64,000 nucleotides of DNA from assembly GCA_030685235.1 (NCBI GenBank), contig MU839109.1, forward strand, positions 310,001 to 374,000, read 5' to 3'. The stretch is from Copromyces sp. CBS 386.78. Lineage: Eukaryota; Ascomycota; Sordariomycetes; Sordariales; Sordariaceae. The translations under genes and the position numbers were made by a program. The notes under the pieces are model-generated. The model made no database searches and was not told where the DNA came from. It worked only from the letters and a program-made list of their open reading frames with translations. Shown here one piece after another: positions 8,983 through 19,365 of the stretch. Position 1 is the stretch's first letter; each line of letters begins with the position of its first letter.

Positions 8983-10590
8983 TTACAACTTCGCCCTAAC
9001 CTCCCCCTTCTTCTCCTTCTTCTCCTCCTCCCTATCCTGCTCATTTACCCTCTTCCACATTCTCTTCCTCAAATCATGCCCCTCCATAAACGCCCTAAAC
9101 CACTCCGGCTTAAAACGGGGTAGTTTCCTCCCCACGCCCCTTGCCGTCTCCCCTTCACCCGCCAGTTTTCTCAAGGTCTCAAAGTACTCCTCGAAATCCG
9201 GAAAAATTACACTAAACTTGGGCCCATCACCCCTGACTTTAATCCTCTCCTCCTCCCACTTTTGCATCTCCTTCCCATCAGGAACCGGGGCGCGACCAGC
9301 TAGTATTCTCGCCGCGTAAACGGCCTGCCACTCAAACACCTTGAAGGTCAGGCCAGCGCCGACGGCACCGACGAACAAGAGGGAGGGGTCCTTTTGCCAG
9401 ACGACGTGCTGGTACAGATCAGGCACGCGGTTGTTGCGGATGGGAACCTGCGGAGAGAGGAAGGGCAAGGACCAGGAGTAGCCGGTGCCGAAAATGATGT
9501 GGTCGACGTTGGGGATGGAGGTGCCGTCTACGAGGAAAACGGTGCGGGTTTCTGGGCAAACGCGCGAGATGGACGGGTGGTTCTCGATGCGCGGGTGACG
9601 GAAGGCTTCGTCGCCAAAGTAGCCGTTAAAGTTGCGGCCGACGGTGATGGCGTGCACCACTGGGCAATGGGCGGTGCGCGAGTGGGCGAGGTCGTAGGCG
9701 ATGTCGGCGGCTGAGACGGAGGCGCCTACTACTACTACTTTCTGTTTTGGGGGGTTAGTTTTGCTGAAGAGGAAAAGGGGAGAACAGGAGATGCATACCT
9801 TGCCCTCATACAAATCCCTCCCGCGAAAATGCTTGCTATGAATGACGCTCCCCGGCCTCATCTTCTCAAACGCCTCCAGACCGTCAACCTCGGGAATCCA
9901 GGGTACCCAATAATGACCACTAGCCACCACCACGGCATCGAACCATTCTGTCCACCAATAATCCTTCTGCTGGCCTTCTTTACGGAGCGTAACCTTCCAC
10001 TCATCGCCGACCTTTTCCGCCCGTTCAACCGTCGTGTTATACGACACCAGATCCTGGTACCCGTTGCGATTTACCAGTCCCTCAATGTACCCCCTCACGG
10101 ACTTCCAGTGCCGGAACGGGGTTTGGGGACCGTGCAGGTTGATGGAGAAGTCGCTCTTCTCCGAGGGAAAGGGCTCCTGGCTGAATTGCATGGGGAGTGC
10201 GTCGACGTTGGTTTCTAGGTAAGGGTAGACGGAGGATTCGGTGAAGCGCGGTTGGTCCAGCTTGGGCGTGAGGGCGGGGAGGGTGTGTGGGATGGGAACG
10301 GGCGGGTCGGCGGTGCGGGAGGCGAGAGAGGCGAAGCCCGTGAGAGGCTGGGGACGGTCCTTGTCGCCGATCCTTTGTGAGAGACAGGTCAGTGAGGTGA
10401 AAACTTGGAGGAAGTGAAGAAAAACTCACCAGCATCCGCCCGGCCCTTCACGTCTCTCAAACACGCGGATGAGATCAAATGCCCTTTCCTGAGCGAGGGC
10501 ATCAATGGCGATGGCGCCGGCCGGCCCAGCGCCAATGACGGCCACCCTCTTGATGGGCTTTTTTGTTTGTTGTGTTTGTATCCTGGACAT
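8983..10590 (-). CDS. Flavin-containing monooxygenase (FMO-like), three exons
   Basis: The model is complement(join(8983..9741, 9799..10372, 10430..10590)), 497 residues. The N-terminus has the FAD-binding GAGPAG (20-25) within RVAVIGAGPAGAIAI, then a GGCW element. An HSKHFRG stretch (about 232-238) precedes the NADPH-binding VVVVGASVSAADIA (G251xSxSA). FGTGYSW near residue 325 is the usual second FAD-side motif. Such enzymes oxygenate soft nucleophiles (S or N) or, in some fungal relatives, ketones; the substrate is not evident. Intron 1 is 57 nt (GTGAGT..AAAG). Intron 2 is also 57 nt and contains no in-frame stop, so unspliced RNA would still be translatable. There is no signal peptide and the C-terminal tail is Lys/Glu-rich, so the enzyme is probably cytosolic. 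Start chosen at the ATG before the Rossmann motif. Confidence 0.9.
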
Positions 10591-11952
10591 TGTAAGACTT
10601 ACAAAAGAGACAGAAAGATGAGACTGAAGAAACTGACGCCGCCGTTGCTACTTTATCGATAAAGTGGCCCGATCGGGACTTGGACGCTGCGTCCCGGTGT
10701 GGATTAGCGCGGTCGTGTCCGCGGCCGGCACTGATCCACACCCGGTCCGTCGAACCCTTGGCTTGGCGCCGATTGTGTTATATCACGCCATTCACAACCA
10801 CAAGACAAACAGTTTTGGTGGTGATTGACGCTGGAAAGGATTGTTCTTGGGGAAAGAGAACTGTTCTGGACTCAAACTCAAAATGTTCGGAACCGCACCG
10901 AAAGTGGTCAGACGGGTCGCTAACAGGTTACTAACTAACAGCCCGAATACCTAGGCCCGTGTATGTAAGTGAGACTCGCGCGATATCGCCCGGGTCAAAG
11001 GACAAACCAGCCATGAACCACCGATGACGTGATCGATCTTGGGTAAGATGATCGATATTCGAAGGTCTTGAGGTTCTGCACTAGGAACAAGAGTTGTGGC
11101 TGCCACCAGATCAGAAGGGAAAAAAGACAGACGGTCTATGAATAGTAGAGGCTGGGTGATTTGGGCACGGGATTGGAGCCTGCTTGGCCGGTCCAGCATA
11201 GGGTTGGACTTGGGCAAGGAGCATGCCCTGGTGAAGGGGAACCGTCTCTGCGCACGATGGGACCTAGGCAAGGGTCTATTTAGGTAAGAAGGACGAGTAG
11301 AACAGAGACCATTCTCGCAGAAGGCGAGAAGGAGGTGGTGGTGAAAGAAAAGAGTTGTATTGCAAACTGTTGTTGCTGTCGTTGTAAAGCCGAGAATGGT
11401 GGAAGAGAGTGCCGTGGGAAAGCAAAGGGACCAAGTGCAAAAGAGGGGCAAAGCGCAAAAGGCAAAAATGAAAGCGGCCACGGCACCTTCTTTGATAGGA
11501 CAGTCGCACCTTCCACAATGATCAAGAAGGACGAGTACCGTATAATTGTGCGCCCATTAACCCAAGCGAGGAAGGTGAGTCCTGCCATCCCGCGAATGGA
11601 GGAAGGAACTGTGACAGGCGCGACCGACACTGCCACTTTTTCGGTGTTTATCCTGCCATCCCGCGAATGGAGGAAGGAACTGTGACAGGCGCGACCGAGA
11701 CTGCCACTTTTTCGGTGTTCAATTCAGACTGCGGGTCTTCTCCCTGTCCACTTTTTAATCATCCATTAGGCGCAAATTTTTGTGTGGGATTTCAGGGCAG
11801 TTTGCGAGAAAGCATGTGGAGAAACATGACTCGCTGGTGAGGGTGGGGTTATATACTAGAACTAACTGGTCTGGCGTGACTTATTATGACTCAGTTGTGA
11901 TAAGAATGATAGTATCTTCCTTGCAGCAAAATCCCAGACCCTCCGAGTCCAT
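10591..11952. other. Intergenic region upstream of the monooxygenase, with a 71-bp tandem duplication
   Basis: No gene is supported. A minus-strand frame of 176 codons (10951-11481) has no family signal and biased composition and is left out. The only clear structure is the tandem duplication at 11580-11720. Confidence 0.6.
11580..11720 (+). repeat. Two tandem copies of a 71-bp unit
   Basis: The unit begins TCCTGCCATCCCGCG and ends TTTTTCGGTGTT. Copy 1 is 11580-11650 and copy 2 is 11651-11720. They are nearly identical (for example GACAC versus GAGAC), so the duplication is recent. No coding role is apparent. Confidence 0.9.
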
Positions 11953-13325
11953 TCAAACAAAAACCGGCGATATGCCGCTCATAGAAGACCACCCGATATT
12001 CATCCTTGCCCTCCTCAGCTCCTCCGCCTCTTCAGATAACCCATGATCCCTCATCAGCTCCTCCAGCCGCATCGAGCAAGCAACATACTGATGATTCCAC
12101 GTCATGGAAAGCCCCCTCTTCTTCCACTCGATCGCTTCCGACCACTGTTGCGTAGACTCGTAGTAGTCGCCCATCCACCCACAGTAGATGCTTTTGATCG
12201 CTTTCAGAACTTCATCCGAGAACATGAACTGAATCGAGTCTGCTTCCATCATGGCTCTGGCCGTGACCTTATTGTACAGACCTTCCAAGCGTTGAGCAAA
12301 GTCGGGGCCGTAATCGCCCTTGTTCCACCTCGCGCCCAGTTCTTTACTTTCGGCATCGTTCATGATCATCTGTTGAGCTAGCGAGAAGGACTCGGTGTCG
12401 AGACAGAAACGGAACAACTCATCATCCTGGGTCACAGAGGGACTGTTGTCATCATCAAGGCAGTGAGAAGACGGGTATGCGTCAACGGGGCTATCGCAGT
12501 CGTTGCAAAAGGCAGCAGCAGCAGCTCTTGTTTGCATCTCTTCAGCTTTGTTGTGGTCGTCGTGGTCCATCATCCAATGCTCTCCAGTGCTTTCATCAGG
12601 AGAGGCCGGGTCGGAGCACGTGTCCGTTCCCGAGCGAGGTGATCGCCTTTTGATGGCATACTTGAAAAAGTTCCACCTGCCAAACTGGTTTTTGTACATC
12701 TTGGGTCTGTCTAAGGTGTCAGTCATATGTGCTGTACAGTCAAGCAAGCAACGTGGTTGACTTACGTTGCTTTGAAATGGTAGGTATTCTCCATGATGAC
12801 CATGATATCCTTGAGGGTATGGTTCTGTACAATGTACAGTTGGTGGATGATGTTCTTCCAAGGCTCCCAATCCTCGGGCTTGCGTGGAATCATGGGACTC
12901 TGCGCCATATGCCCCTTTGGACTCGTACCACCCAAGGTGGTGTGCCTCCTAACCTGAGTCCCACCATGTTTTCCAGTCTTTTTTGGGTAGGAGGAGGATG
13001 TGCGGCCATGACGAGGCGCAGTCTTGAACCTCCCCGATGGACTCCCGGGACGGGATACGGGGGGAGAGGGCAGGTGGGAGTTATGTTGGAACCCTGCCAA
13101 AGGTCTCGGAGACGTGGCCCCGGTGTATGCATTGCTTTGAGAAAAGACTCTATCCGAAGAGGGACTTGGGAAGCTATTCACTGGCGGGGAGTAGTATTCC
13201 TGAGATTGCCCATACATGACTAAGTCGTCTTGCTGCTCAAGAAATGCTGCAATGATGTCGTCTGGAGATGGAGACGCGCGCATTGATTCCGGGCTTGAAC
13301 CGTCTTGAACGGCGTCTATGGTCAT
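11953..13325 (-). CDS. Clr5-domain protein (putative transcriptional regulator)
   Basis: The model is complement(join(11953..12706, 12766..13325)), 437 residues. The ATG at 13325 lies in CACCATGAC; a longer upstream frame would need GTG. Residues about 1-145 are disordered and Ser/Pro-rich. Residues about 151-206 match the Clr5 domain: W..WKNIIHQLY, then TLKDIMVIMENTYHFKAT, and after the intron PKMYKNQFGRWNFFKY. The intron (GTAAGT..TTAGACAG, 59 nt) falls exactly inside the domain, and only this acceptor keeps the frame. The region after the domain is acidic and Ser-rich and ends in an alpha-helical segment with WKKRGLSMTW. Clr5 was named from a fission yeast silencing factor; the domain is widespread in filamentous fungi and presumed DNA- or chromatin-associated. 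The target is unknown. Confidence 0.85.
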
Positions 13326-14803
13326 GGTGGTGAAGGCTGCAGAGCAATGGTTGGAGCCAAGACAAAGTCGCGGAAGGAATATATGATTTTGTGGTGTGTT
13401 GCGGTGAATGACAGTTTGTGCAGATGGACGAATATTGTGTTGATGCACGAGAGGGGGAGGGAGAACAGCATGGGCAGGGGAATGTACTTATATGTTTGCC
13501 GTGGAATCTCTAATGGCTCGGGCTAGATTCAAGGCATTGGTGCCGTTGTTTCGACAAATATCCAAAACGGGATAATGGAGCGTCAACATGGCCAATAGAA
13601 CAACACGTGCATCGTCCAGGGCAGGTCGGATAAGTCAAGCGGGAGCTAACAAGTCGAGTCAGTCTCGTGAAATGGGTAGCTGCAAGACTACATCACGACC
13701 CGAGAGCCTGGTTGGGTGAAGGGCATCCTTTTGTTAGAGGCCAACGTGGTGATGACTCCATCGGCTCTTGGAAGCGGGAAAGGAAGCCGAGGTACGTACC
13801 TTGCTGCCGTAAGCAAATTGGGGTCCAGGTGTGCTGTGCCATCACACAAAAGCTGGCAACAACCCAAGGGTCCAAGACGGGTAGATTCTCGGGAAAGTAT
13901 ATCAGATCATTTGTCTCTTGCGTCGCCATCTTGCTGCCGAACCAAGTACGTTGTTCGCGGTAGAGAAACTCGGCAACACACTCTGTCGCTAGAACTGAAA
14001 GTGGTTATGGCCGTCTCGGTAGTGACCAATGACTCAAATCATTATTATTCAGCCCTGTATAACGGAGATGATCCCTTGTCACCCCTGTCTCTTCAGCTCC
14101 ACGGCAAGGTGTACCGGGATCGCATTGGCGCTCGATTCGCACGTTCGGGAGAGGTAGAATCATGCTCCTGACGTCGCATTTGGTGTCGTGGTCGATTTGG
14201 TGCGGTGGTGGCGGTAATGCATCCTTTCTCTTTGCCGGTGCTTGTTTTCGGATGAATTGGTGAAATCAGGAGATGACGACAATGCTGTGCCCCGCTGTAG
14301 CTCAGGAACCAACAGGGCAGCTGGTGGGTCAACGTCAAATGGAAGGGAGACCCACTTGTTCCTGGATTGCCCCACCTGAGAAGCAGAAAAAGTGGAGAAA
14401 GAAGCCCTCCACTTACAACCACAACTTCCATTTTTGTTTCAACTTCCTCCTGTTTTCTTTCTGCCCACATTGGGCTCGCAGGACTTCAACATTCGCCGCA
14501 TCTCCTGCAACTTTTGCAAGAATTACCCTCCATCCTCCACCTTCACATTGGTCGATCTGCCCACGAGATGAAAACCACACCAAACGCCAAGCCTGCCTCG
14601 TCATTGACCCAGTTTTGCAAAATTCGTTCATCACCAATCCAAAACATGTTGATCGCGGAAAAACAAACCACACGAGGCTCTATTTGGGCCCTTCGGAACC
14701 CGGATAGGAATTTTAGGAAAGCTATGTATTAGGCACCGCATCGAAGCCCATTCCCCCCTCCCCTTTGCGCAATCTCGCCTTTCCTTCCTGCTGTGCTAGT
14801 ACC
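13326..14803. other. Intergenic region upstream of the Clr5-domain gene
   Basis: No supported gene. A minus-strand frame starting at ATG 13929 (MATQETNDLIYF..) runs to a good donor site (GTACGT) near 13797 and could be a first exon, but no continuing exon with a family signal was found. Confidence 0.5.
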
Positions 14804-15959
14804 TTACGCTGATACATTGGTCTGCTTCTTCGCCCCAGGGATGTTCCCGTTGGAAAGGATGCTTATACGCTGCCCCAGCTCGTCATACAACCGCCGCCCT
14901 GGGCCATGATCATCATGGATGTAATCGTAGGCACCATATGAACAGATACCAAACAGCGACACCGATACTCCCAAAGAAGCCATGTATACAACCGCCACAT
15001 ACGAGTCGGGTCCCCACTTCCTAGTCTCCAAAACCGGAGTGCACACGACCACAAACAAGCCAACCATGTAGAAAACGGTCGAATACGCAATGAGCATAGT
15101 GGGGCACTGCCACACGAACATCACCCTCCAGCTGAACGTCCATCGCGATGGATTAGGAGCTGTCAGTTGGTCCTCGGTCAATGGCGGGGTATCCCGGGTA
15201 TCGGTGACAGGTCCTGTTTCAGGCACTATCACTTCTTTGGGAACCTCCTGCGTTTGCTTCTCTCCACCCTTTGCCTCAATGTCTCTGGGCGACCTCTTTC
15301 CCGGTTGGCGATCCTCCTTCTTCTCATCATGATTCACCTTCTCGATCAGAATCTGGCGGAGATGTCGCCGTATGGCGCGTGTTGCCGATGGTCTCTCCCA
15401 TTCTGGTTTATCGGCATTGTCCTCCGAGGTATCCTTGCTCTCGATGAGAGAAAGTAGCGAAAGTTGTTGTGACGAGAGGAAGATGGCGGATATGCATAGC
15501 GACAGCGACGCATACCAGAACGCAAGGCCGGTCCAGTGGGAACTGGGAACGTTTGGCCACGAGAAGGATGCCGTGATGATGGCCGTCATGACGGTGGCCT
15601 ACAGAGAATCATGGTCATCGAGTCAGTAGTGCTGCCGCAACTGACTGTGGCCTCTGGTGATGGCTTTAACAACGACATCTGCTTACCGCTACGGCCACAA
15701 ACTGCAGCTCGTCCCGTTTCCGTTGCCGCCATGCTGCGATTGCAATCCACAACTTTGCCCGCTCGGTCGTGCCCGCCTTGAAACCAGATGAAGCAAGCTT
15801 TTTGATCTCCTGTGCTGGTTGGACCGTGTTGTAAATCAGGAGGCGTTGATACGGGAGAGTGACCAAGAATCTGTTACAGGTAAGGATGACGGTTGCCGTG
15901 TACCTCAGCGTGCCGGGCCTTTTTGGCATGCTGGATGTCTCTGGGGATTGTTGATCCAT
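14804..15959 (-). CDS. Four-transmembrane hypothetical protein (two exons)
   Basis: The model is complement(join(14804..15598, 15687..15959)), 355 residues. The 88-nt intron (GTAAGC..CTGTAG) joins FVAVA to ATVMTAII and so completes the first membrane helix. Predicted membrane segments are about 84-108, 115-137, 250-278 and 289-315. Between helices 2 and 3 lies a charged, Lys/Glu-rich cytosolic-type loop of ~110 residues. There are no catalytic or transport motifs and I do not recognise the family; similar architecture occurs in many uncharacterised fungal membrane proteins. The ATG at 15959 was chosen because the frame upstream of it looks like leader sequence. Confidence 0.7.
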
Positions 15960-16807
15960 TTTCCGGTGGAAATTCGGGCAAGATGCACAAAAGGGCGAGG
16001 TGGACTGCAAGACTGATTCTGAAGGACCCTCGGGGCGATTGCCAATTTAATACCTGCCTTCGACTCTACTCGGCTGGGCTTGAATTGTCCTTGGGCAAGA
16101 AGCGCCTCAGACCTCAAGACACCAAAACCATGGAAGCCCGTGGTTCAACTTGACCCTATGACCAATACCAGGGATGCAACGCCTTCTGCACCGCACAAAA
16201 ATCAACTTGTTACCCTTCACACATGCAGTCCCACTTCTGATCATGCACTTTTACCCTCTACACATCCACAAACTGCCGCTTTTCTATCATTCGGTATTGA
16301 TACCTGCTTCCCCAAAGTCCGGGGCGTATCATATCATTTCACGTCGCCGTCAAAACACACCCGGGTCAGCAATGCAACCTGTCTAGGCCGCAGGTGGCTT
16401 GCTGGCTGCTGCACGGTTGCAGATCAGAGGTTCAGCTTTGACAGCCTGATGATGTAGAGACGACCACTCATCAAGTGGTGAGCTTTCTTGTCTGTCCGAT
16501 GGTGCCACTGGGTGCTAGTGATTGGAGGGTTCGAGAGAAATGCCGTGATAGGCTTCTTCTCGCAGTGGGTGTCTATTTAGAGGATGCTCTCAGAATATCC
16601 GAACAGTGAGAGGGGTTAAGGGATATGGGGACTGCAAGTTGCAGGTATGGTTCTCTTCAGAGAAGGCGGCGGTATTTCTCTATTAAAAGTGAGGTTTTCC
16701 TCCATCGGGTACATGAAGGAACCTTCAACATCTCCCCTTTTACTCTTTTCCCCAGCCCTTCAAGGACGCCTTATTCTCGAGCACTTCAAACAACTTGATC
16801 CGTCCGC
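15960..16807. other. Intergenic region
   Basis: Between the four-TM gene and the stop of the beta-trefoil pseudogene. No gene, RNA or repeat is recognised. Confidence 0.5.
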
Positions 16808-17510
16808 CTAAGGGGTAGTAATGGTTACATTCGCCGCCTTCCACTGGTGGTTCCTGTCCCCGCTGATGCACTGCCAAAGCACAATTTTGGTATTATCCCT
16901 TACCGAGCCGGTGTAAAGGTCGACACAGAGTTCTGTTTTTGCCTGTCCTGTCAGTCTGAACACATTTTCATAGCAGCAGTCTAGTCTGGCTACCTAGGAA
17001 AAGGATGCAAGTAACGTACTTGTGCCAGACGCTTGGTCCAGAACCAGGTACCCTTCGGGCTGCTGGTAAAGCCAGTTTTGCGAGGAGGCCTTGGTGTCGG
17101 CGGCGCAGTCTTGGATGGTTAGGGGGGAGCCGTTGCTTCTTCCTGTTGATTGGGTCTTGATTACAAAATGCTAAGACTGCGAGACATCGATGGAGGAAAA
17201 GCTTACCAGTCCCAGCATCCAAGCAAAAGTTGGTATTAGACTAGCCAGTTGTACCTTTGTATTCCCATCCTTGATCCACCACTGCTGCTCGGGCTTGGGG
17301 CTAGTTGCTGTCACTGACGGTAAGGAGGATAATGCCCGAGCCGCTCTTGACGGACGGGAGTTTGGGCTTGCACGGCGAACTTGGCGTTCCAGACTGTCAG
17401 TTGAGGATTACTTGGCGGTAGCCCTCGGGGATTGTTGGGGTTGGGGTTGGGGTTGTTTGGGAAAGGGCGGTCGCCGCGAAGGCTAGGGGGATGAGGGTGG
17501 TGAGCTGCAT
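16808..17510 (-). pseudogene. Broken secreted beta-trefoil (ricin-B-type lectin fold) protein gene
   Basis: The ATG at 17510 opens a good signal peptide (MQLTTLIPLAFAATALSQ) and a TPTPTP linker. The frame then breaks: a TGA follows VILN, and homologous coding continues in other frames, with at least four frame changes between about 17400 and 17210 (TVWNAKFAV in one frame, VKSGSG in another, PEQQWWIKDGN in a third, NTNFCLDAGTG in a fourth). After a normal donor (GTAAGC at 17206) exons 17020-17142 and 16808-16942 are clean, with intact splice sites, CAAD, QNWLYQQPEGYLVLD, LCVDLYTG, VLWQC and HQWK. The CLDA/QW pattern is that of QxW carbohydrate-binding trefoils. The lesions are small indels, not RIP transitions. 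A run of sequencing errors is the main alternative. Confidence 0.7.
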
Positions 17511-19365
17511 GGTAAAAAGCGATGTCTAAAAGCTGCAAGGACACACACAGAGAGGTAAGCGGTTGTACGTTGATGTAATGCGAAGTGATGGAAGTTGGTT
17601 GCCCTTGGCTTATATCTGTCCGGGAAAGATATATGGGTGTATGCTGGCTGACCTTTGCGGCTCGCTAATGGAACTTTCACCATGTGCTGACCGATTTGGT
17701 TCTGAAGCTCTATTGTCCATCCATCCATATTGCCATAACGCAAACAATTTGTAAGCTGGCGGCAAATCTGCATTCAGGGACAAGATCCAAACCTTGGTTC
17801 GGAAGCAATTCCACGAGCGGCTGTTAATGATCTAGTTCGCAACAATGAGTTCAGTTCAGGCTGGGGATCATCGGTCGGTCGTTAAATTGCATGCGTTCGG
17901 AGAATGCTGGTCCGTCCGCCTGTTCATGCAAATGAGCCGCCATTACATATTCCGTCCGATACAATACATCCATCCGATCGGGGTCTAGATTTAGACGGGA
18001 GTTACCCCAGATGATTATATTTCCGGAGTAGCCCAAAAGCTTGATCCAACTTCCCCGTTACGGTAGCTCGGCAGTTGCAACTGCCGTGGAACAACACACA
18101 CCATGAATAGGGGGGAGGCAATGTCATGTCGACACTCGTCGAGCGCTCGTCCAGTATTTGTTCGTGCGATATCCATCTTCCATCATCAATGGCGTTCTTA
18201 GCAAGGTGCAGAACAGATGATGGTTCGATAATAGCCAGCTGCCCGTTAATGTGAAGCCAAAGAGGGAAACCGGAAACGAACGAATGATTAGAGTAGATCG
18301 GAAACATGGGTGGGGGGCCGGGAAGTCCAGTTCATATGATCAGGAACAAACACCATCTCATGATCCAGTCGATTTCGCAAATAAACGGAAAAAAAAAAAA
18401 AAAAAAATTACCGTGCAAAGTTTTCGACTTTCACTGTCTCACATTAGGTTCCAAGGTCAACCTACCTAATCTAACACAGCTAGCTCCTTCTCCCTATGTC
18501 GCCGGTCGCCCTGGGACGGACGGGACGGACGGGACTTGAAACCAACCAACTGATGGCGATCCAGTCCATCATCTACCTATCTATCTATCTATACGACACG
18601 ACAATCAGCGAGCAAAGCAAAGCAGCAAATCCATTAATATACTATGCGTCTCAATCACTTTCACACTCTTAAGCTCAGCCGCTGCTGGCCTAGTCCTAGT
18701 GATTATCAGGCGGAAAAGTGCAGTAGATAAGGTAGATGCCTTTGTTGCTTCGCTTTTCTTTTCACGTTTTGGTCATGTTATGTCATGGCTGTGGCTGTGT
18801 TGTTTGTGCTATGGCTGTTCAGGAAGGAAGTCGGGAGGGTTGGATCCTTTGTGGATGGATGTGTGGCCTTGGTAGTATGTATGTAGATGTCTTGAATGGT
18901 AGGTTGTTTGATGACTGAATGGAGCTGAATGACGTGCGTGTGGACAGCCGAGGGGTTGGTTAGGTTTGAGCGCTGGAGATCCCCGGTGGTATTACTATAT
19001 TCATGAGGATGGATGGATGGACCGTTGATGGGAATTGGGATATTGGACAGAGGGTAGAAGAAAATTGGGACAAGAATTTACAACGGAAGTCCGACGTCTG
19101 TCTGTCTGTCTGTATGCAGCCAGACAGGCTCGGGGAGATTCAGGATGGATGGATGGACCGTTGATGGGGTACTATTCTAAGCTCTAGGAGAGAGAGGAGT
19201 TGCAACTTGCAAGAATGTCTGTCTTTCTTGTCTTAATGGCAAATACCCATTGACAAGATGTGTAACATGTTTTGTGTATCGTTATAACTTTGTAAACATA
19301 TGACACCGGTGCTTTCCAATTGTAGCTACTCCCATACCATACCAAGCTCAAAGGCAACAAGCAGT
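17511..19365. other. Long intergenic region with short tandem repeats
   Basis: No gene is supported. It holds a poly-A run (18390-18407), GACGG, CTAT, GGAT and CTGT short tandem repeats, and a 27-bp direct repeat (19006-19032 and 19142-19168, containing GGATGGACCGTTGATGGG). Confidence 0.6.

Noticed and set aside
10951..11481. Minus-strand 176-codon frame with a hydrophobic start
   Set aside because: No family signal and no leader; several overlapping frames of similar quality are present.
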